A stretch of DNA of 64,000 nucleotides from Oscillospiraceae bacterium (GCA_015063725.1 SVTP01000004.1:1-64000); one strand, 5' to 3'. Positions 1-9,026 are shown, numbered from the stretch's first letter. Program-made: numbers and translations. The notes: generated by a model from the letters alone, not told the origin.

Positions 1-67
1 AATCCTCCAAATATGTTTTTTAGTTTTGACTGGCAGGTCTCTTCTATTATAACATATTTGGAGGATT
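1..67. repeat. 17-bp perfect inverted repeat around a promoter-like loop
   Basis: Bases 1-17 (AATCCTCCAAATATGTT) are the exact reverse complement of bases 51-67, with a 33-bp loop. The loop and right arm hold TTGACT (26-31) and TATAAC (48-53) 16 bp apart on the plus strand, a plausible sigma-A promoter. The right arm carries GGAGG on the plus strand and the left arm carries it on the minus strand, so folding would bury a Shine-Dalgarno sequence. This resembles either a small invertible promoter or the end of an insertion sequence whose readthrough transcripts hide the ribosome site. The repeat starts at base 1, so its true extent is unknown. Confidence 0.6.
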
Positions 68-92
68 TCCTCTCACCGGTTAACCTCTTTTG

Positions 93-124
93 AACCCCGC
101 CACTATGGCGGGGTTTTCGTTTTG
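93..124 (+). terminator. Rho-independent terminator-like hairpin
   Basis: CCCCGCC, a 5-nt ACTAT loop and GGCGGGG are followed by TTTTCGTTTT on the plus strand. It would end any plus-strand transcript arriving from the left edge or from the promoter-like loop at 26-53. Confidence 0.6.
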
Positions 125-131
125 CAACAAG

Positions 132-157
132 AACGGGATAGCATCCGCTATCCCGTT
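132..157 (-). terminator. Hairpin downstream of the large surface-protein gene
   Basis: AACGGGATAGC and GCTATCCCGTT are perfect 11-bp arms with a 4-nt loop, 10 bases past the stop codon of the gene at 168. The T tract on the minus strand is weak (TTCTTGTTG) and the plus side is T-rich as well, so it may act in both directions. Confidence 0.5.
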
Positions 158-167
158 TGTGTTTTAT

Positions 168-3100
168 TTATTTGCGAAATTTTCGAACGATCTTGATCTT
201 CACTACGCGCCATCCGCCCTTTTTGCGAACTACGCGGTTGACGATCAGGAACGCGATAACAAGCACCAGCACCGCTCCTGCGATGGGCAAAATGATGGTA
301 AAGACAACGTCATTATTGTGCCCCGTGTCATAGTCATCAATGATCATGGCTTGCGAGAAGGATGCCTCAAATACGAGCTCCTCATCCTCACCCATCACAA
401 TGGCAGGCACGTCTCCCCAACCTGTAAAAGTATAGGTGAAGTTTCCCTCTGTTCGCTTGGGGGGATTTTCGGGCAGGACGATCTCATCGCCTGCAAAATA
501 TTCGGCATAGCTCCAAACCTCGCCGTTCACAAGGAAGGTCACGCGGTAAACGATGCGTTCCACCTCTAAAACAACATTCACAGCCGATGCAGGCATTTGG
601 AAGGACAATCCCTCAACGGGTATTTCGTTGCCCTCGGCATCGGTCACCTTGGCGCCTGTAACCTTATATCCGTAAACGCAATTGAGCTTGAGAGATACCC
701 AATCTCCCGGAACTGCCTTGCTGGTCATTTGCATCACGTTGCAGAACTTGTTTGCCGTGGGAATGACAGAATACGCATATTGGCAACGCGCCTCAAACGC
801 GCCGTTTGCAACGTATGTGCTATCGGGCAAGCGCGCCCAACCGTCCTTGGTTTTCACTTCAAACACCGTCACTTTGCCGTTCTCTTTTACAACGGCAAAT
901 TGAATGCTGAACTGCGGCAAAGCAGCACCGCCAACAGGAGCTGTATGTTCAAACTGATAAACCACGGTGTCACCCTCATTTTTAGAGTACAGATAGAGCG
1001 TAGGGCAACCGCCGGCAATGTAATTTTTAAGCTCCTCTCCCGACAAAGAAACGGAAAGCTTGCCCGCCCAAGAAACGGTCAAGGTTTTGCCCGTTTCGTC
1101 TGCCAGAATGGCAGCCTGCCGCAGCTTGATGGAGGTTTTGGTAGCAATAACCGTAATATCCGCCTCGCCCTGAATGACCTCCATAAGCTCGTTCAAGCCA
1201 CCGGACGCCAGAGCCTCTCGCTGATAAACTGCCGTATAGGTGACGGAGCGTGTTACGCGTGAGATCTTCTTGTCCCATTCCATAAACGTATATTTGTAAT
1301 GGGAATCGGTGTAAGAAGGATCTCCCTCAAACCAAGGGAGCGAGTCATACTCCCACTCCTGGACGATCTTCTCCGCGCCGTTTTTGATCACCCACGTGAC
1401 GTTGAATTTTTTGAGACTGCTAACGGTCCATCCTTCATAGGTAGCATCCCCCGTAACGGGAACGACCTCGGGAGTCCAGCCCGAAAATTCGTGGCGCTGA
1501 TCCTGCGTCTCGTACGGGAACTGTTTGATAAAGCTCCTGCCATCCGGCATAGCACCGTAATAGTAGGGTACTTTATGCTCAACGCCATCCACGATCCAGG
1601 TGATATAATAGATCTTGGGCGTTGCAATGTAGCGCGGATAGAGAGAAATGTTTTCGGTAACGCAGGAAACGTCGGCACTAACAGTTTCACCGTTGGGAAG
1701 CAAGCGCACCCAGCGCAACCACTCATAGGTATATGCAGGAGATTCCTCAAACGGATACGGGTTTAACACAATTCCCTGTCCGTAATCAACGGGAATCTTC
1801 TGATAAACGCTTCCATCAGGATGATACAGGGTAACAGTTTTGAAATTTTTAATCGAAATTTGACTGTCAATTCGGCTTGTCAAGACCAAGGTCTCGGCAT
1901 AAACGTACCGATCATATTTTTTCAATTCCCCGCTCTCAATTTCTCGGAAGAGCAGATCGGAAATCGGATCCAAGGCAGGGGGCTGGGGCTTCTCTACTGC
2001 CTGCCCGGGGGCCTCAGGTCTGGGGGTTGCGGAAGGATCCTCTACAACCGCAGGGGGATCCCCGGGATTTTCAACCACAGCAGGCGGTTCGGGAATAAAG
2101 GTGGGAAGCTCCACAGAAGGTTCTACGGGCTCTGTGGGACGTTCGACACGCTTCACCTCGTTTGCGGGATAAGGGGTGTTTTGAGGATGCCAGTCACCGT
2201 CGGGGAAATAGTGAACATCCTCAATGACGTCACGCAGTTTTTTGTTGTCGATACGCCAAATGCTTTCGTTACGCTCGGAGGATTGGTCCAGCGCGGTGGA
2301 AATGATAAACAAATGCCCCACCAGCTGTTGATAGTGCGCGGTCTTGTTCTTCAGACCGATATAATTGGAGACCGCCGTGTTCTCATAGAGTCCCTTCAGG
2401 GTTTTATACAAGTCACAGAAGTTTTGGCGCAAAGCATCATAATTTTGGGTGTAGTAGGTGTATAATGCCTTGTATTTTTCGTGATTGGATGCCCACTTTT
2501 TGTTACGCAAGTCGGCATATCCCTTGAGCAGAACGCGCAAATTTTCGGTAGCACTGCCTGCCAGATAGATATCATCGGGGTTGCATCCGCTTGTTGCAAG
2601 CAGATCTTGCTTGGAGAGCACCTCGGTTACGGCGTTGCCCATAATGTCGGTGTACATACTCCAGCCACGGCTTTCTTTTTTAAAGATTGCCTCAAACATT
2701 GCCAGCTTGTCAACTGCCGCCTGATATACGCGCTCGTATTTTACATATTCGGCGTATGCCAGCTGCTGTTGGGGATAGGCTTCTTGCTGTGCAAAATAAT
2801 CGAGCCATTGGTTTTGCGCATCTACAACCGACTGATACTTGTTGTACTCAACCATATAGGCATCGTACTCTTTTTTCAGTTGATCGTAAATTTCTTTTTC
2901 AATGAGATAGTTGGCGTAGTCCTCTTCCCACTTCTCATAGGACTCCCATTTGTTCTGCTGCGCTATAAACGCTTCGTAGACCGCGAGCTTTTGGCGGTAA
3001 TCTTCCATCAAAGAAAGTGCGGCTTCTCCTTTTTGATACGCCTCGTGGCGAAGTGCATAAACAACCTCGCGCGGGATCTGTATCTGGCATACATAGTCTA

Positions 3101-3578
3101 CCTGCACGTCAAAGTCGCCCGAGTAAAAGCAATTTTCAATGTGCGCCGTATAAATGCCGTCCCCCGGAATGACCTCATAGCCCTTCCCCTCCAAAAACAG
3201 TTTTTGGGGAACCCAGGTAACATCGCTGCCATTTGCGGCGTGATAGGTATAGGGCAGCAGGGTGATATCCAAAACCCCGTTGTCACCGTCGTATTGCGTA
3301 TCAATGCAACCGTCGGGAATCAGGCTTGTATAGGTAAGGTTGATCTCGGACTGCTGCCAGTATAAGGTTTCACCGGCAGTTGGAGCGCTATCTAACAGTG
3401 CGGTATAGAGTTGGTAAGCGGAGAGCGATGCGGTACTTTCAATGTTAGGGTTGGAATAGTCAAGAGAAGGCAGTTCTTCCTCCTCAGCCATCGCAGGGAG
3501 AACCGCTCCGCAAAGCATAACCGCGCACAAAATCAAAGATAAAAGCGCAGTTGCAGCATAACCCAATTTTGTTTTCAT
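168..3578 (-). CDS. Secreted, membrane-anchored surface protein with helical region and InlB-type repeats
   Basis: The start is placed at the ATG at 3578 rather than the ORF-track start because a GGAGGT site lies just before it and the promoter at 3622-3650 lies between the two. The protein is about 1136 residues. Residues 1-32 form a signal peptide ending AMA. Residues about 185-330 are rich in Tyr, Glu, Lys and Gln and look helical or coiled-coil. A Pro/Glu/Val-rich linker (about 470-540) leads to several Listeria-Bacteroides (InlB B-repeat) units, recognisable by VTWV/VTFLV starts, FSGWTP or FTGWGD cores and ATYEGW ends. One transmembrane helix near residue 1095 is followed by a basic tail. 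There is no LPXTG motif, so anchoring is through the membrane. This fits a surface or adhesin-like protein; ligand and function are not known. The gene is monocistronic. Confidence 0.85.
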   Translation of the reverse strand: MKTKLGYAATALLSLILCAVMLCGAVLPAMAEEEELPSLDYSNPNIESTASLSAYQLYTALLDSAPTAGETLYWQQSEINLTYTSLIPDGCIDTQYDGDNGVLDITLLPYTYHAANGSDVTWVPQKLFLEGKGYEVIPGDGIYTAHIENCFYSGDFDVQVDYVCQIQIPREVVYALRHEAYQKGEAALSLMEDYRQKLAVYEAFIAQQNKWESYEKWEEDYANYLIEKEIYDQLKKEYDAYMVEYNKYQSVVDAQNQWLDYFAQQEAYPQQQLAYAEYVKYERVYQAAVDKLAMFEAIFKKESRGWSMYTDIMGNAVTEVLSKQDLLATSGCNPDDIYLAGSATENLRVLLKGYADLRNKKWASNHEKYKALYTYYTQNYDALRQNFCDLYKTLKGLYENTAVSNYIGLKNKTAHYQQLVGHLFIISTALDQSSERNESIWRIDNKKLRDVIEDVHYFPDGDWHPQNTPYPANEVKRVERPTEPVEPSVELPTFIPEPPAVVENPGDPPAVVEDPSATPRPEAPGQAVEKPQPPALDPISDLLFREIESGELKKYDRYVYAETLVLTSRIDSQISIKNFKTVTLYHPDGSVYQKIPVDYGQGIVLNPYPFEESPAYTYEWLRWVRLLPNGETVSADVSCVTENISLYPRYIATPKIYYITWIVDGVEHKVPYYYGAMPDGRSFIKQFPYETQDQRHEFSGWTPEVVPVTGDATYEGWTVSSLKKFNVTWVIKNGAEKIVQEWEYDSLPWFEGDPSYTDSHYKYTFMEWDKKISRVTRSVTYTAVYQREALASGGLNELMEVIQGEADITVIATKTSIKLRQAAILADETGKTLTVSWAGKLSVSLSGEELKNYIAGGCPTLYLYSKNEGDTVVYQFEHTAPVGGAALPQFSIQFAVVKENGKVTVFEVKTKDGWARLPDSTYVANGAFEARCQYAYSVIPTANKFCNVMQMTSKAVPGDWVSLKLNCVYGYKVTGAKVTDAEGNEIPVEGLSFQMPASAVNVVLEVERIVYRVTFLVNGEVWSYAEYFAGDEIVLPENPPKRTEGNFTYTFTGWGDVPAIVMGEDEELVFEASFSQAMIIDDYDTGHNNDVVFTIILPIAGAVLVLVIAFLIVNRVVRKKGGWRVVKIKIVRKFRK

Positions 3579-3621
3579 TCGGCACCTCCATGCAAAAATG
3601 ATATGTTTTCTATACCCTCCT

Positions 3622-3650
3622 ATCATATCATATTTTTCGACAAAAGTCAA
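3622..3650 (-). promoter_or_regulatory. Sigma-A promoter of the large surface-protein gene
   Basis: On the minus strand TTGACT (3645-3650) and TATGAT (3622-3627) are separated by 17 bp, about 45 bp upstream of the start codon. Confidence 0.75.
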
Positions 3651-3771
3651 GCATTTTGCCCTTTATAGCAAGGGTTGGCAGGGTTTTTGTGGGATTCTTC
3701 ACCTCTTTTTATCCAAAAGTTGTATCATTTGTAAACGAATTGTAAATCCGAAAGATTTTTTATAAAATCAC

Positions 3772-3800
3772 TTGACAGCATTAAAGGATTGTGGTATTAT
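3772..3800 (+). promoter_or_regulatory. Sigma-A promoter of the SPFH gene
   Basis: TTGACA (3772-3777) and TATTAT (3795-3800) have a 17-bp spacer. This places transcription start near 3807 and excludes the ORF-track start at 3791. Confidence 0.85.
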
Positions 3801-3847
3801 ATATCTACAATCATCCCGACAAGGTCGGAAGAAAGGAGATTATAAAA

Positions 3848-4903
3848 ATGATTGTATTATTTGTACTCGCCATTCTGCTTTTTGTTGCCGCACTGGTTCT
3901 CATCTTCTCTCTCAAAAAGATGAACAAACCGCTCCTTCGCGGACTGCTCCCCACCCTTTTGTTGGTGTTTAGCGTACTGTTGGCACTTGTCAGCTGCCTG
4001 CGCACTGTCCCCACAGGACACACCGGCATTGTAACCACCTTTGGTAAGGTCGAGGACATCACCTACGAGGCAGGCGTGCACTTCTGCGCTCCCTGGCAAG
4101 AGGTTGTGAATATGGACAACAGAAACCAAAAGGCTTCGGTTCCGCTCTCTTGCTTCTCCTCGGATATTCAAGAGGTCTCCGTAACCTATACCATCAACTA
4201 TCAGATTTCCAAAGCAAATGCACAAACCATCTATAAGGAAATCGGCATCAGCTACTATGACGTTATCATTGCTCCCCGCATTCAAGAGGCTGTCAAGAGC
4301 GAATTTGCAAAATACACCGCAGAAGAGCTCCTCAATATGCGCTCCAAGCTCTCGGGCGACATCCGCGATCTTTTAACCACACAGCTCGCTGCCTATAACG
4401 TATTGGTAATTGACGCTTCTATCGAGGACCTTGACTTCTCCGATACCTTTACCGATGCCGTTGAGGCAAAGCAGGTAGCCGAGCAGAAGAGCAAGCAGGC
4501 AAAGATCGAGCAGGAGCAAAAGAACATGGAAGCCGCTGCTGCCGCAGAGCGTGCACAGATCGAAGCCGAGGCAGAGGCTGCCGTTGCAAAAATTGCCGCT
4601 GAAGCCGAGCTTGAGGTTGTTAAGATTCAGGCAGACGCAGCCGAATATGCAGGTCAAAAGGATGCGGCCGTTATTGGACAGGTCCGCGATATTCTTGCAA
4701 AAGATCCCGAAAATTTGGACAATGACGACTTCCATACCTTGATGCTCTACTACTACATCCTGCAATGGGACGGCACTCTTCCCGAGACTTATTTCAGCAA
4801 TAGCGATTTTTATAGCTTCCTTGCTGCTCTCGGTACGGGCGCAGTCGGTGGAACAACTCCCCCTGCAGAAAACGCTCCTGCAGAAACCCCTGTTGCTCCT
4901 TAA
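3848..4903 (+). CDS. SPFH/prohibitin-family membrane protein
   Basis: The ATG at 3848 follows GAAAGGAGATTATAAAA and gives 351 residues. Two hydrophobic segments lie in the first 55 residues (MIVLFVLAILLFVAAL and LLPTLLLVFSVLLALVS). An SPFH/Band-7 domain follows, beginning at VPTGHTGIVTTFGKV and continuing through YTINYQISKANAQTIYKEIG and PRIQEAVKSEFAKYTAEEL. Next comes a long Ala/Glu/Lys/Gln coiled coil (about residues 210-285) typical of prohibitins, HflC and flotillins, and a short Pro/Ala-rich tail. Family members assemble into ring-like membrane scaffolds that organise proteases or microdomains. No hflK or nfeD partner is adjacent, so the partner cannot be named. It has its own promoter and terminator. 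Confidence 0.85.
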   Translation: MIVLFVLAILLFVAALVLIFSLKKMNKPLLRGLLPTLLLVFSVLLALVSCLRTVPTGHTGIVTTFGKVEDITYEAGVHFCAPWQEVVNMDNRNQKASVPLSCFSSDIQEVSVTYTINYQISKANAQTIYKEIGISYYDVIIAPRIQEAVKSEFAKYTAEELLNMRSKLSGDIRDLLTTQLAAYNVLVIDASIEDLDFSDTFTDAVEAKQVAEQKSKQAKIEQEQKNMEAAAAAERAQIEAEAEAAVAKIAAEAELEVVKIQADAAEYAGQKDAAVIGQVRDILAKDPENLDNDDFHTLMLYYYILQWDGTLPETYFSNSDFYSFLAALGTGAVGGTTPPAENAPAETPVAP

Positions 4904-4921
4904 CACAATATAAAAAACAAT

Positions 4922-4958
4922 GGAGAGCCTCAATGAGGCTCTCCGTTCTTTCTTTTTT
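4922..4958 (+). terminator. Rho-independent terminator of the SPFH gene
   Basis: GGAGAGCCTC, loop AAT and GAGGCTCTCC are followed by TTCTTTCTTTTTT, 18 bases after the stop codon. Confidence 0.9.
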
Positions 4959-4980
4959 GTAATCAACACCAATCAACTCT

Positions 4981-5153
4981 CTTAGCGACCAGGGTCTCGG
5001 TGGTCCCTGGGAGCTAGCGAAAGCAAAAGCGAGCGATGCGCTCGCGCCGACTGTCTGTCCGTGCACCGCGGACTTGTTTTTATAAACCCTTGTCAGAGCG
5101 CTTTTTGGAAGGGGTACGGGGGAACTCTTTTTCTCGTGAAAAAGGTTCCCCCG
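4981..5153 (+). repeat. Dispersed palindromic repeat element, copy A
   Basis: This block is homologous, in opposite orientation, to 17699-17867. Shared landmarks in order are CTTAGCG, GGTGGTCCCT, an AGC/GCGA-rich stretch, CTGTCTG, AGAGCG(C/T)TTTTTGGAAGGGGT and a terminal hairpin. In this copy the hairpin (5117-5153) has CGGGGGAAC and GTTCCCCCG outer arms and a TTTTTC/GAAAAA core. Nothing in it looks like a real gene. It lies between the SPFH terminator and the 3' end of the DUF1015 gene. Confidence 0.8.
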
Positions 5154-5162
5154 TAATCTCTT

Positions 5163-6386
5163 CTATTCTACTATCCTTCTCGCTTCGGTGTAATAGCGTT
5201 TGTCGCGCGCGGAGCCCATGGAGAAGGTCTTGCGCGGAAGGACGCCTTCCTTTTCGACGGCGTCGAACAATTCACTCTTCCCCATACAACCGTAAAGGAA
5301 GCCACTCGTTTTGCCGTTCTCGCAAAGGGAGAGGAGTTCTTCTTCGTCATGGATGTAATCAATTACGGCGTCGGGTTTGTCGGCAAGATAAGCGTCAAGG
5401 AACTGCTGAACTGTTCCAACAGCGAGCGCGTGGGGCGGGTACGCGGCAGTCACAGTCTCGCGGAGCGCACCGCACACAAAGGTGATCTCTTGCGGTGCGT
5501 TGCCTGCGTTTTGGTTGGCAGGTGCGGCAAGATATGCCTTGAAATCGGCAAGCAGTACCTCGGCATCGATCCCCTCTACCGTACGGAAGATAGGCTCGAA
5601 TACGAGTGCCTCGCTGTGGATGTTCATCACCTCGCAAAGCGCGTAACGGTTGCGCTCGGTGGGGTGGAGCGTGCGACAAGCCTTGGCGGTTGCCAAAGAG
5701 TGGTTGCCGTCACCAACCGCCAACGTAATACCGCCGTGCAGTTCTCCAAGCGCCTCGATCTTTTGGCAAATGCCGTCCGTGAGATCCGCGGGAATAAGAT
5801 ATCCGCGCAGGTGTCCGCCGTCCAGCATCAGGTCAAAATCATAGAGCAGTCGCATCGCTCCGCTTTCGGCAAGAGTGGCAAGCGGCTCGACAATGGCGCG
5901 TGCGGTGTCATCCATCAGCATCAGGATGTGCGGCAGCTCCAATGTAGCATTTTTGCGGATCTCTACGCGAGGCGGGATGCGCTCAAGCACTGTTTTTTCG
6001 GTCGCACGGATGCGCGAGGTAGAGCCCTCATTGTAATCGTAAGCATCCAGATCGACGGCACCCACAATACCGCAACGAAGCTTGCCGTCGCGCTGGGTGC
6101 GCTCAACGTAGATCAGCGCGTTGGGATATTCCTCAAAAATACCGTCCGTGACGTATTTTTGCATAGCGTTGTTAATATTTGCGGTCATTTCGGTGGCATC
6201 GGTCTTGCCAAGATAGACCTCGGGATAAATGAGGTTGAGCGAGGTAGGGTGCTCCCCTGCCGCTGCCTTGACTGACTGCCAGTATTCCTCGTTGGATGTA
6301 AACTGGTCACAGGCAATGACTGACCAAGCCTCAAAGTTCCCCTTTGGTAAGAGAATGTCGGTGGGTGAAAAAATTGCTTTTTTCAT
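5163..6386 (-). CDS. DUF1015 family protein
   Basis: The 407 residues match the DUF1015 family along the full length: the start MKKAIFSPTDILLPKGNFEAW, the segment ACDQFTSNEEYW, the basic RTQRDGKLRCGIVGAVDL region and the LTLAVGDGNHSLATAKA segment typical of the family. The protein is predicted to be soluble and cytoplasmic. No reaction has been firmly assigned to DUF1015, so none is given here. It lies 26 bp downstream of murC on the same strand and is probably co-transcribed. The ATG at 6386 follows a purine-rich AAAGGAG-like site. Confidence 0.85.
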   Translation of the reverse strand: MKKAIFSPTDILLPKGNFEAWSVIACDQFTSNEEYWQSVKAAAGEHPTSLNLIYPEVYLGKTDATEMTANINNAMQKYVTDGIFEEYPNALIYVERTQRDGKLRCGIVGAVDLDAYDYNEGSTSRIRATEKTVLERIPPRVEIRKNATLELPHILMLMDDTARAIVEPLATLAESGAMRLLYDFDLMLDGGHLRGYLIPADLTDGICQKIEALGELHGGITLAVGDGNHSLATAKACRTLHPTERNRYALCEVMNIHSEALVFEPIFRTVEGIDAEVLLADFKAYLAAPANQNAGNAPQEITFVCGALRETVTAAYPPHALAVGTVQQFLDAYLADKPDAVIDYIHDEEELLSLCENGKTSGFLYGCMGKSELFDAVEKEGVLPRKTFSMGSARDKRYYTEARRIVE

Positions 6387-6412
6387 TCTTTTCTCCTTTA
6401 TTTTCAGAAGTA

Positions 6413-7819
6413 TCAGCTTTTTTGTAAGTTCAAAAAATCGTAAATCTTATAGATATCTCCCGCGCCCATAATGATAACCAGATCTCCCTCTTTTGCATCG
6501 CGCGTCAGCGCTTCGGCTACTTTAGGGAAGCTACCGCAATACGCGGCACGCTCGCCAATAGCATTGGCAAGCCCCAGGGAGCTGACGCCAAAGACGTTCT
6601 CCTCGCGTGCAGCGTAAATGTCGACAAAATAGGTGCGGTCTGCAAGATCAAATGCGCGCACAAATTCCTCAAACAACTTTGCGGTGCGACTGTAGGTGTG
6701 CGGCTGATAGGCACAGAGGATGCGCTTGTATCCCATCTCTTTGGCACCCGAAAGCGTTGCCGCGATTTCGACGGGATGGTGGCCGTAATCGTCGTAAACG
6801 GTGGCACCGTTCAAAAGTCCTTTGTATTCCATACGTCGCTTTGTGCCGGCATAAGACTCCAGCGCCTTTGCGATCAGGTCGGGAGAAATGCCGCAAAGAC
6901 TTGCCGCCGCTGCCGCCGCCAGGGCATTGTAGACGTTGTGTCTGCCAAAGGTATGCAGCTTGATGTGGCACAAAAGGGCTTCCCTGTGCCAAAATTCAAA
7001 CACGGTAACACCGCCCTCATGGCGGATATTGCGCGCTGTGTAGTCGGCGCTTTTTTCAATACCGAACGTCACGTGACGCCCCTCAAAGGCTTTCAGTGCC
7101 AATACACTCTCGGCATCGTCGGCATTGTAAAGGACAGTGCCCCCTTTGCCCGTGCGGCGTGCGTAATTGAGGAAAGACGTGTGTATTTGTTCCATACTTT
7201 GGAAGTAATCGGGATGGTCCATTCCCACGTTGAGCACAACCGCCAGGGTGGGGTTGAAATCAAGGAAGGAATCCATATACTCGCAAGCCTCAAAAACAAA
7301 GTGCTCCTGTTCGCTACCAATACAGCAAGTGGAGTTGCCAAGCAACGGGAGCTCCGCACCGCAAAGAACGGTGGCATTGGTGGCTTGCAAAAAGATTTGG
7401 GCACACATTGCCGTGCAGCTGCTTTTGCCGTGCATGCCCGCAATGCCGATGCGATGGCGATAAGATACCATCAAATATCCCAGATAGTCGGCACGGGAAA
7501 GAAGCGGCTTGCCTGCCGCCTGCGCGGCGAGATATTCGGGGTTGTCGGCACCGATGGCAACTGTATAAACAACTGCATCATACTGCGCAATATTTGCCGC
7601 GTTGTGCGACGCAAATACGGGAATCCCCATTCCACGCAGCTGTGCGGTCTGGGCGTTCTCAGAGCGATCCGAGCCGCCAACGCTATAGCCGAGCGAGAGC
7701 GAGATCTGCGCCAGCGCCGACATACTGATGCCGCCGATTCCAATAAAGAAAATGCTGTGGCAATCCTTTAGCATCTCACCGATGCGCGCGTGCCCGTAGT
7801 GTGTGTTTTCCAGAGCCAT
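6413..7819 (-). CDS. murC: UDP-N-acetylmuramate--L-alanine ligase
   Basis: MurC joins L-alanine to UDP-MurNAc with ATP, the first peptide-adding step of peptidoglycan precursor synthesis, in the cytoplasm. The 468 residues fit the family length. The N-terminal Rossmann motif IFFIGIGGISMSALA, the SGGSDRSE-like region, the central ATPase loop AGMHGKSS, the FEACEY segment and the C-terminal YDDYGHHPVEIAATL block are all recognisable. The P-loop reads GMHGKSSCT instead of the common GTHGKTTT, a variation that keeps the His-Gly-Lys core. It starts at the ATG at 7819 behind AAAGGGGAGAG. It is first in a two-gene unit with the DUF1015 gene and divergent from spoVG. Confidence 0.93.
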   Translation of the reverse strand: MALENTHYGHARIGEMLKDCHSIFFIGIGGISMSALAQISLSLGYSVGGSDRSENAQTAQLRGMGIPVFASHNAANIAQYDAVVYTVAIGADNPEYLAAQAAGKPLLSRADYLGYLMVSYRHRIGIAGMHGKSSCTAMCAQIFLQATNATVLCGAELPLLGNSTCCIGSEQEHFVFEACEYMDSFLDFNPTLAVVLNVGMDHPDYFQSMEQIHTSFLNYARRTGKGGTVLYNADDAESVLALKAFEGRHVTFGIEKSADYTARNIRHEGGVTVFEFWHREALLCHIKLHTFGRHNVYNALAAAAAASLCGISPDLIAKALESYAGTKRRMEYKGLLNGATVYDDYGHHPVEIAATLSGAKEMGYKRILCAYQPHTYSRTAKLFEEFVRAFDLADRTYFVDIYAAREENVFGVSSLGLANAIGERAAYCGSFPKVAEALTRDAKEGDLVIIMGAGDIYKIYDFLNLQKS

Positions 7820-7938
7820 TTCGCTCTCCCCTTTCCAAGTCTACATAGGACTTTACTTCTTTATATGACAAATCTTCCAATTTTGTGACAGTTCTGTGAA
7901 AAATTCCCTTTTTCTTTCACAAAAAGATACTTATCTCG

Positions 7939-7969
7939 TTGAATAACAATCACAAAAACGCTGTATAAT
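7939..7969 (+). promoter_or_regulatory. Likely promoter of spoVG
   Basis: TATAAT (7964-7969) lies 35 bp before the start codon, with TTGAAT (7939-7944) 19 bp upstream. The spacer is longer than ideal. I do not see the sigma-H-type AGGATTT/GAATT promoter described for Bacillus subtilis spoVG. Confidence 0.5.
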
Positions 7970-8004
7970 AATGACAGCAGTAAAGACTAACGGAGGATTT
8001 ACAG

Positions 8005-8307
8005 ATGCAAATTACCGATATCAAAGTAAGAAAACTGTTTGACGAGGGCCCGATGAAAGCAATCGTTTCCGTTACATTTGACGGTCAACTCGCTGTTCAC
8101 GACGTAAAGGTTATTTACGCGCGTGACAAATATTTCATTGTGATGCCCAGTCGCAAAAACCCCGACGACACCTACCGCGACATCGTACATCCCATTAACG
8201 CACAGTTCCGTGGGATGTTGGAAGAGAGCGTTATCAGCGCTTATGAAGCAGCGCTTGAGAACGCCGCAGAAATTGCAGACACTGAAGAGGTTGGAGACCC
8301 CGTATAA
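8005..8307 (+). CDS. spoVG: SpoVG RNA/DNA-binding regulator
   Basis: The 100-residue protein follows the SpoVG family throughout: MQITDIKVRKL at the start, a KAIVSVTFDGQLAVHDVKV core, FIVMPSRK, and a DIVHPINAQFR helix entry, with an acidic tail. SpoVG is a small conserved nucleic-acid-binding regulator affecting sporulation, cell division and surface factors in Firmicutes; it is also kept in non-sporulating species. The ATG at 8005 follows CGGAGGATTTACAG. It is monocistronic, with a hairpin terminator immediately after it. Confidence 0.95.
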   Translation: MQITDIKVRKLFDEGPMKAIVSVTFDGQLAVHDVKVIYARDKYFIVMPSRKNPDDTYRDIVHPINAQFRGMLEESVISAYEAALENAAEIADTEEVGDPV

Positions 8308-8315
8308 AATACGAG

Positions 8316-8344
8316 CAAAAAGACTGCTTTTGCGGTCTTTTTTG
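8316..8344 (+). terminator. Terminator of spoVG
   Basis: AAAAAGACTGC and GCGGTCTTTTTT form a hairpin with a T tract between the convergent spoVG and phosphoesterase genes. Confidence 0.85.
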
Positions 8345-8346
8345 TT

Positions 8347-8865
8347 TTATAGTCTGCCATGACCGAAAAGAACAGTCTTTTCTCCAAGGGTGAGCGTGCC
8401 GAAGGAGCATCCCTTTCCATCCTCGTTGTAGCCAATGCTACCGGGATTGAAGAGATACATCGGGCGAGAGAGTGTCTTTTTGCCTACCTGCTCACCGGCA
8501 GAAACGGTTTGCAAGGTCGGCTTGTGCGTGTGCCCAAAGAGAACAATGTCGGCATCCAATTCCGCCGCGTGCGCGATGAGCGCGCCAAGTCCACCCTTGA
8601 CACCCCATTCGTGACCGTGCGTCAAAAGAAGCGTGTGCCCCTCAAGATACAAAAGGCGCTCGGTACGGTCGGCGTAGTCGGAGGATGACCAATCGCAGTT
8701 GCCACGCACCGCCCAGATGGGCATGTCACAAACAAAGAGGCGGTCGAGGTCGCGCGCGCCGTCCCCCAAAAAGAGGATGGCATCGGGAGCTTTGATTTGC
8801 CGCTCGAGCGCAGATTGGATATTTTCGGCACGCCCGTGCGAATCCGAAACGATCAAAAGCTCCAT
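8347..8865 (-). CDS. YfcE/MJ0936-type metallophosphoesterase
   Basis: The 172-residue protein has the calcineurin-like metal motifs in order: D-x-H at SDSHGR (residues about 7-11), GDGARDLD (about 33), GNCD (about 55), a THGHEWGV segment and GHTH near residue 114, followed by NPGS. Members of this small class hydrolyse phosphodiesters or nucleotide phosphates with two divalent metals; the substrate cannot be read from sequence. The ATG at 8865 follows GGGAGGTCAGT. It has its own extended -10 promoter. Confidence 0.9.
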   Translation of the reverse strand: MELLIVSDSHGRAENIQSALERQIKAPDAILFLGDGARDLDRLFVCDMPIWAVRGNCDWSSSDYADRTERLLYLEGHTLLLTHGHEWGVKGGLGALIAHAAELDADIVLFGHTHKPTLQTVSAGEQVGKKTLSRPMYLFNPGSIGYNEDGKGCSFGTLTLGEKTVLFGHGRL

Positions 8866-8928
8866 ACTGACCTCCCAAAAATCTTTCAGAACGGGAGAGC
8901 ATACAAACTGCCCTCTCCGCTACCTTAC

Positions 8929-8957
8929 ATTATACCACGCCGCCACGCGTTTGTCTA
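8929..8957 (-). promoter_or_regulatory. Extended -10 promoter of the phosphoesterase gene
   Basis: On the minus strand TAGACA (8952-8957) lies 17 bp before TATAAT (8929-8934), which is preceded by TGG to give an extended TGnTATAAT. Confidence 0.8.
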
Positions 8958-9000
8958 CACCCAAGGGAGAAAAAAGCGAGAAAAGATATTTTGGAAATCG

Positions 9001-9026
9001 AAAAGCCACCCCGAGGGGTGGCTTTT
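9001..9026 (-). terminator. Terminator of the lipoprotein cluster
   Basis: AAAAGCCACCCC and GGGGTGGCTTTT pair perfectly with a 2-nt centre, 9 bases beyond the stop codon of the last lipoprotein gene. Confidence 0.85.
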
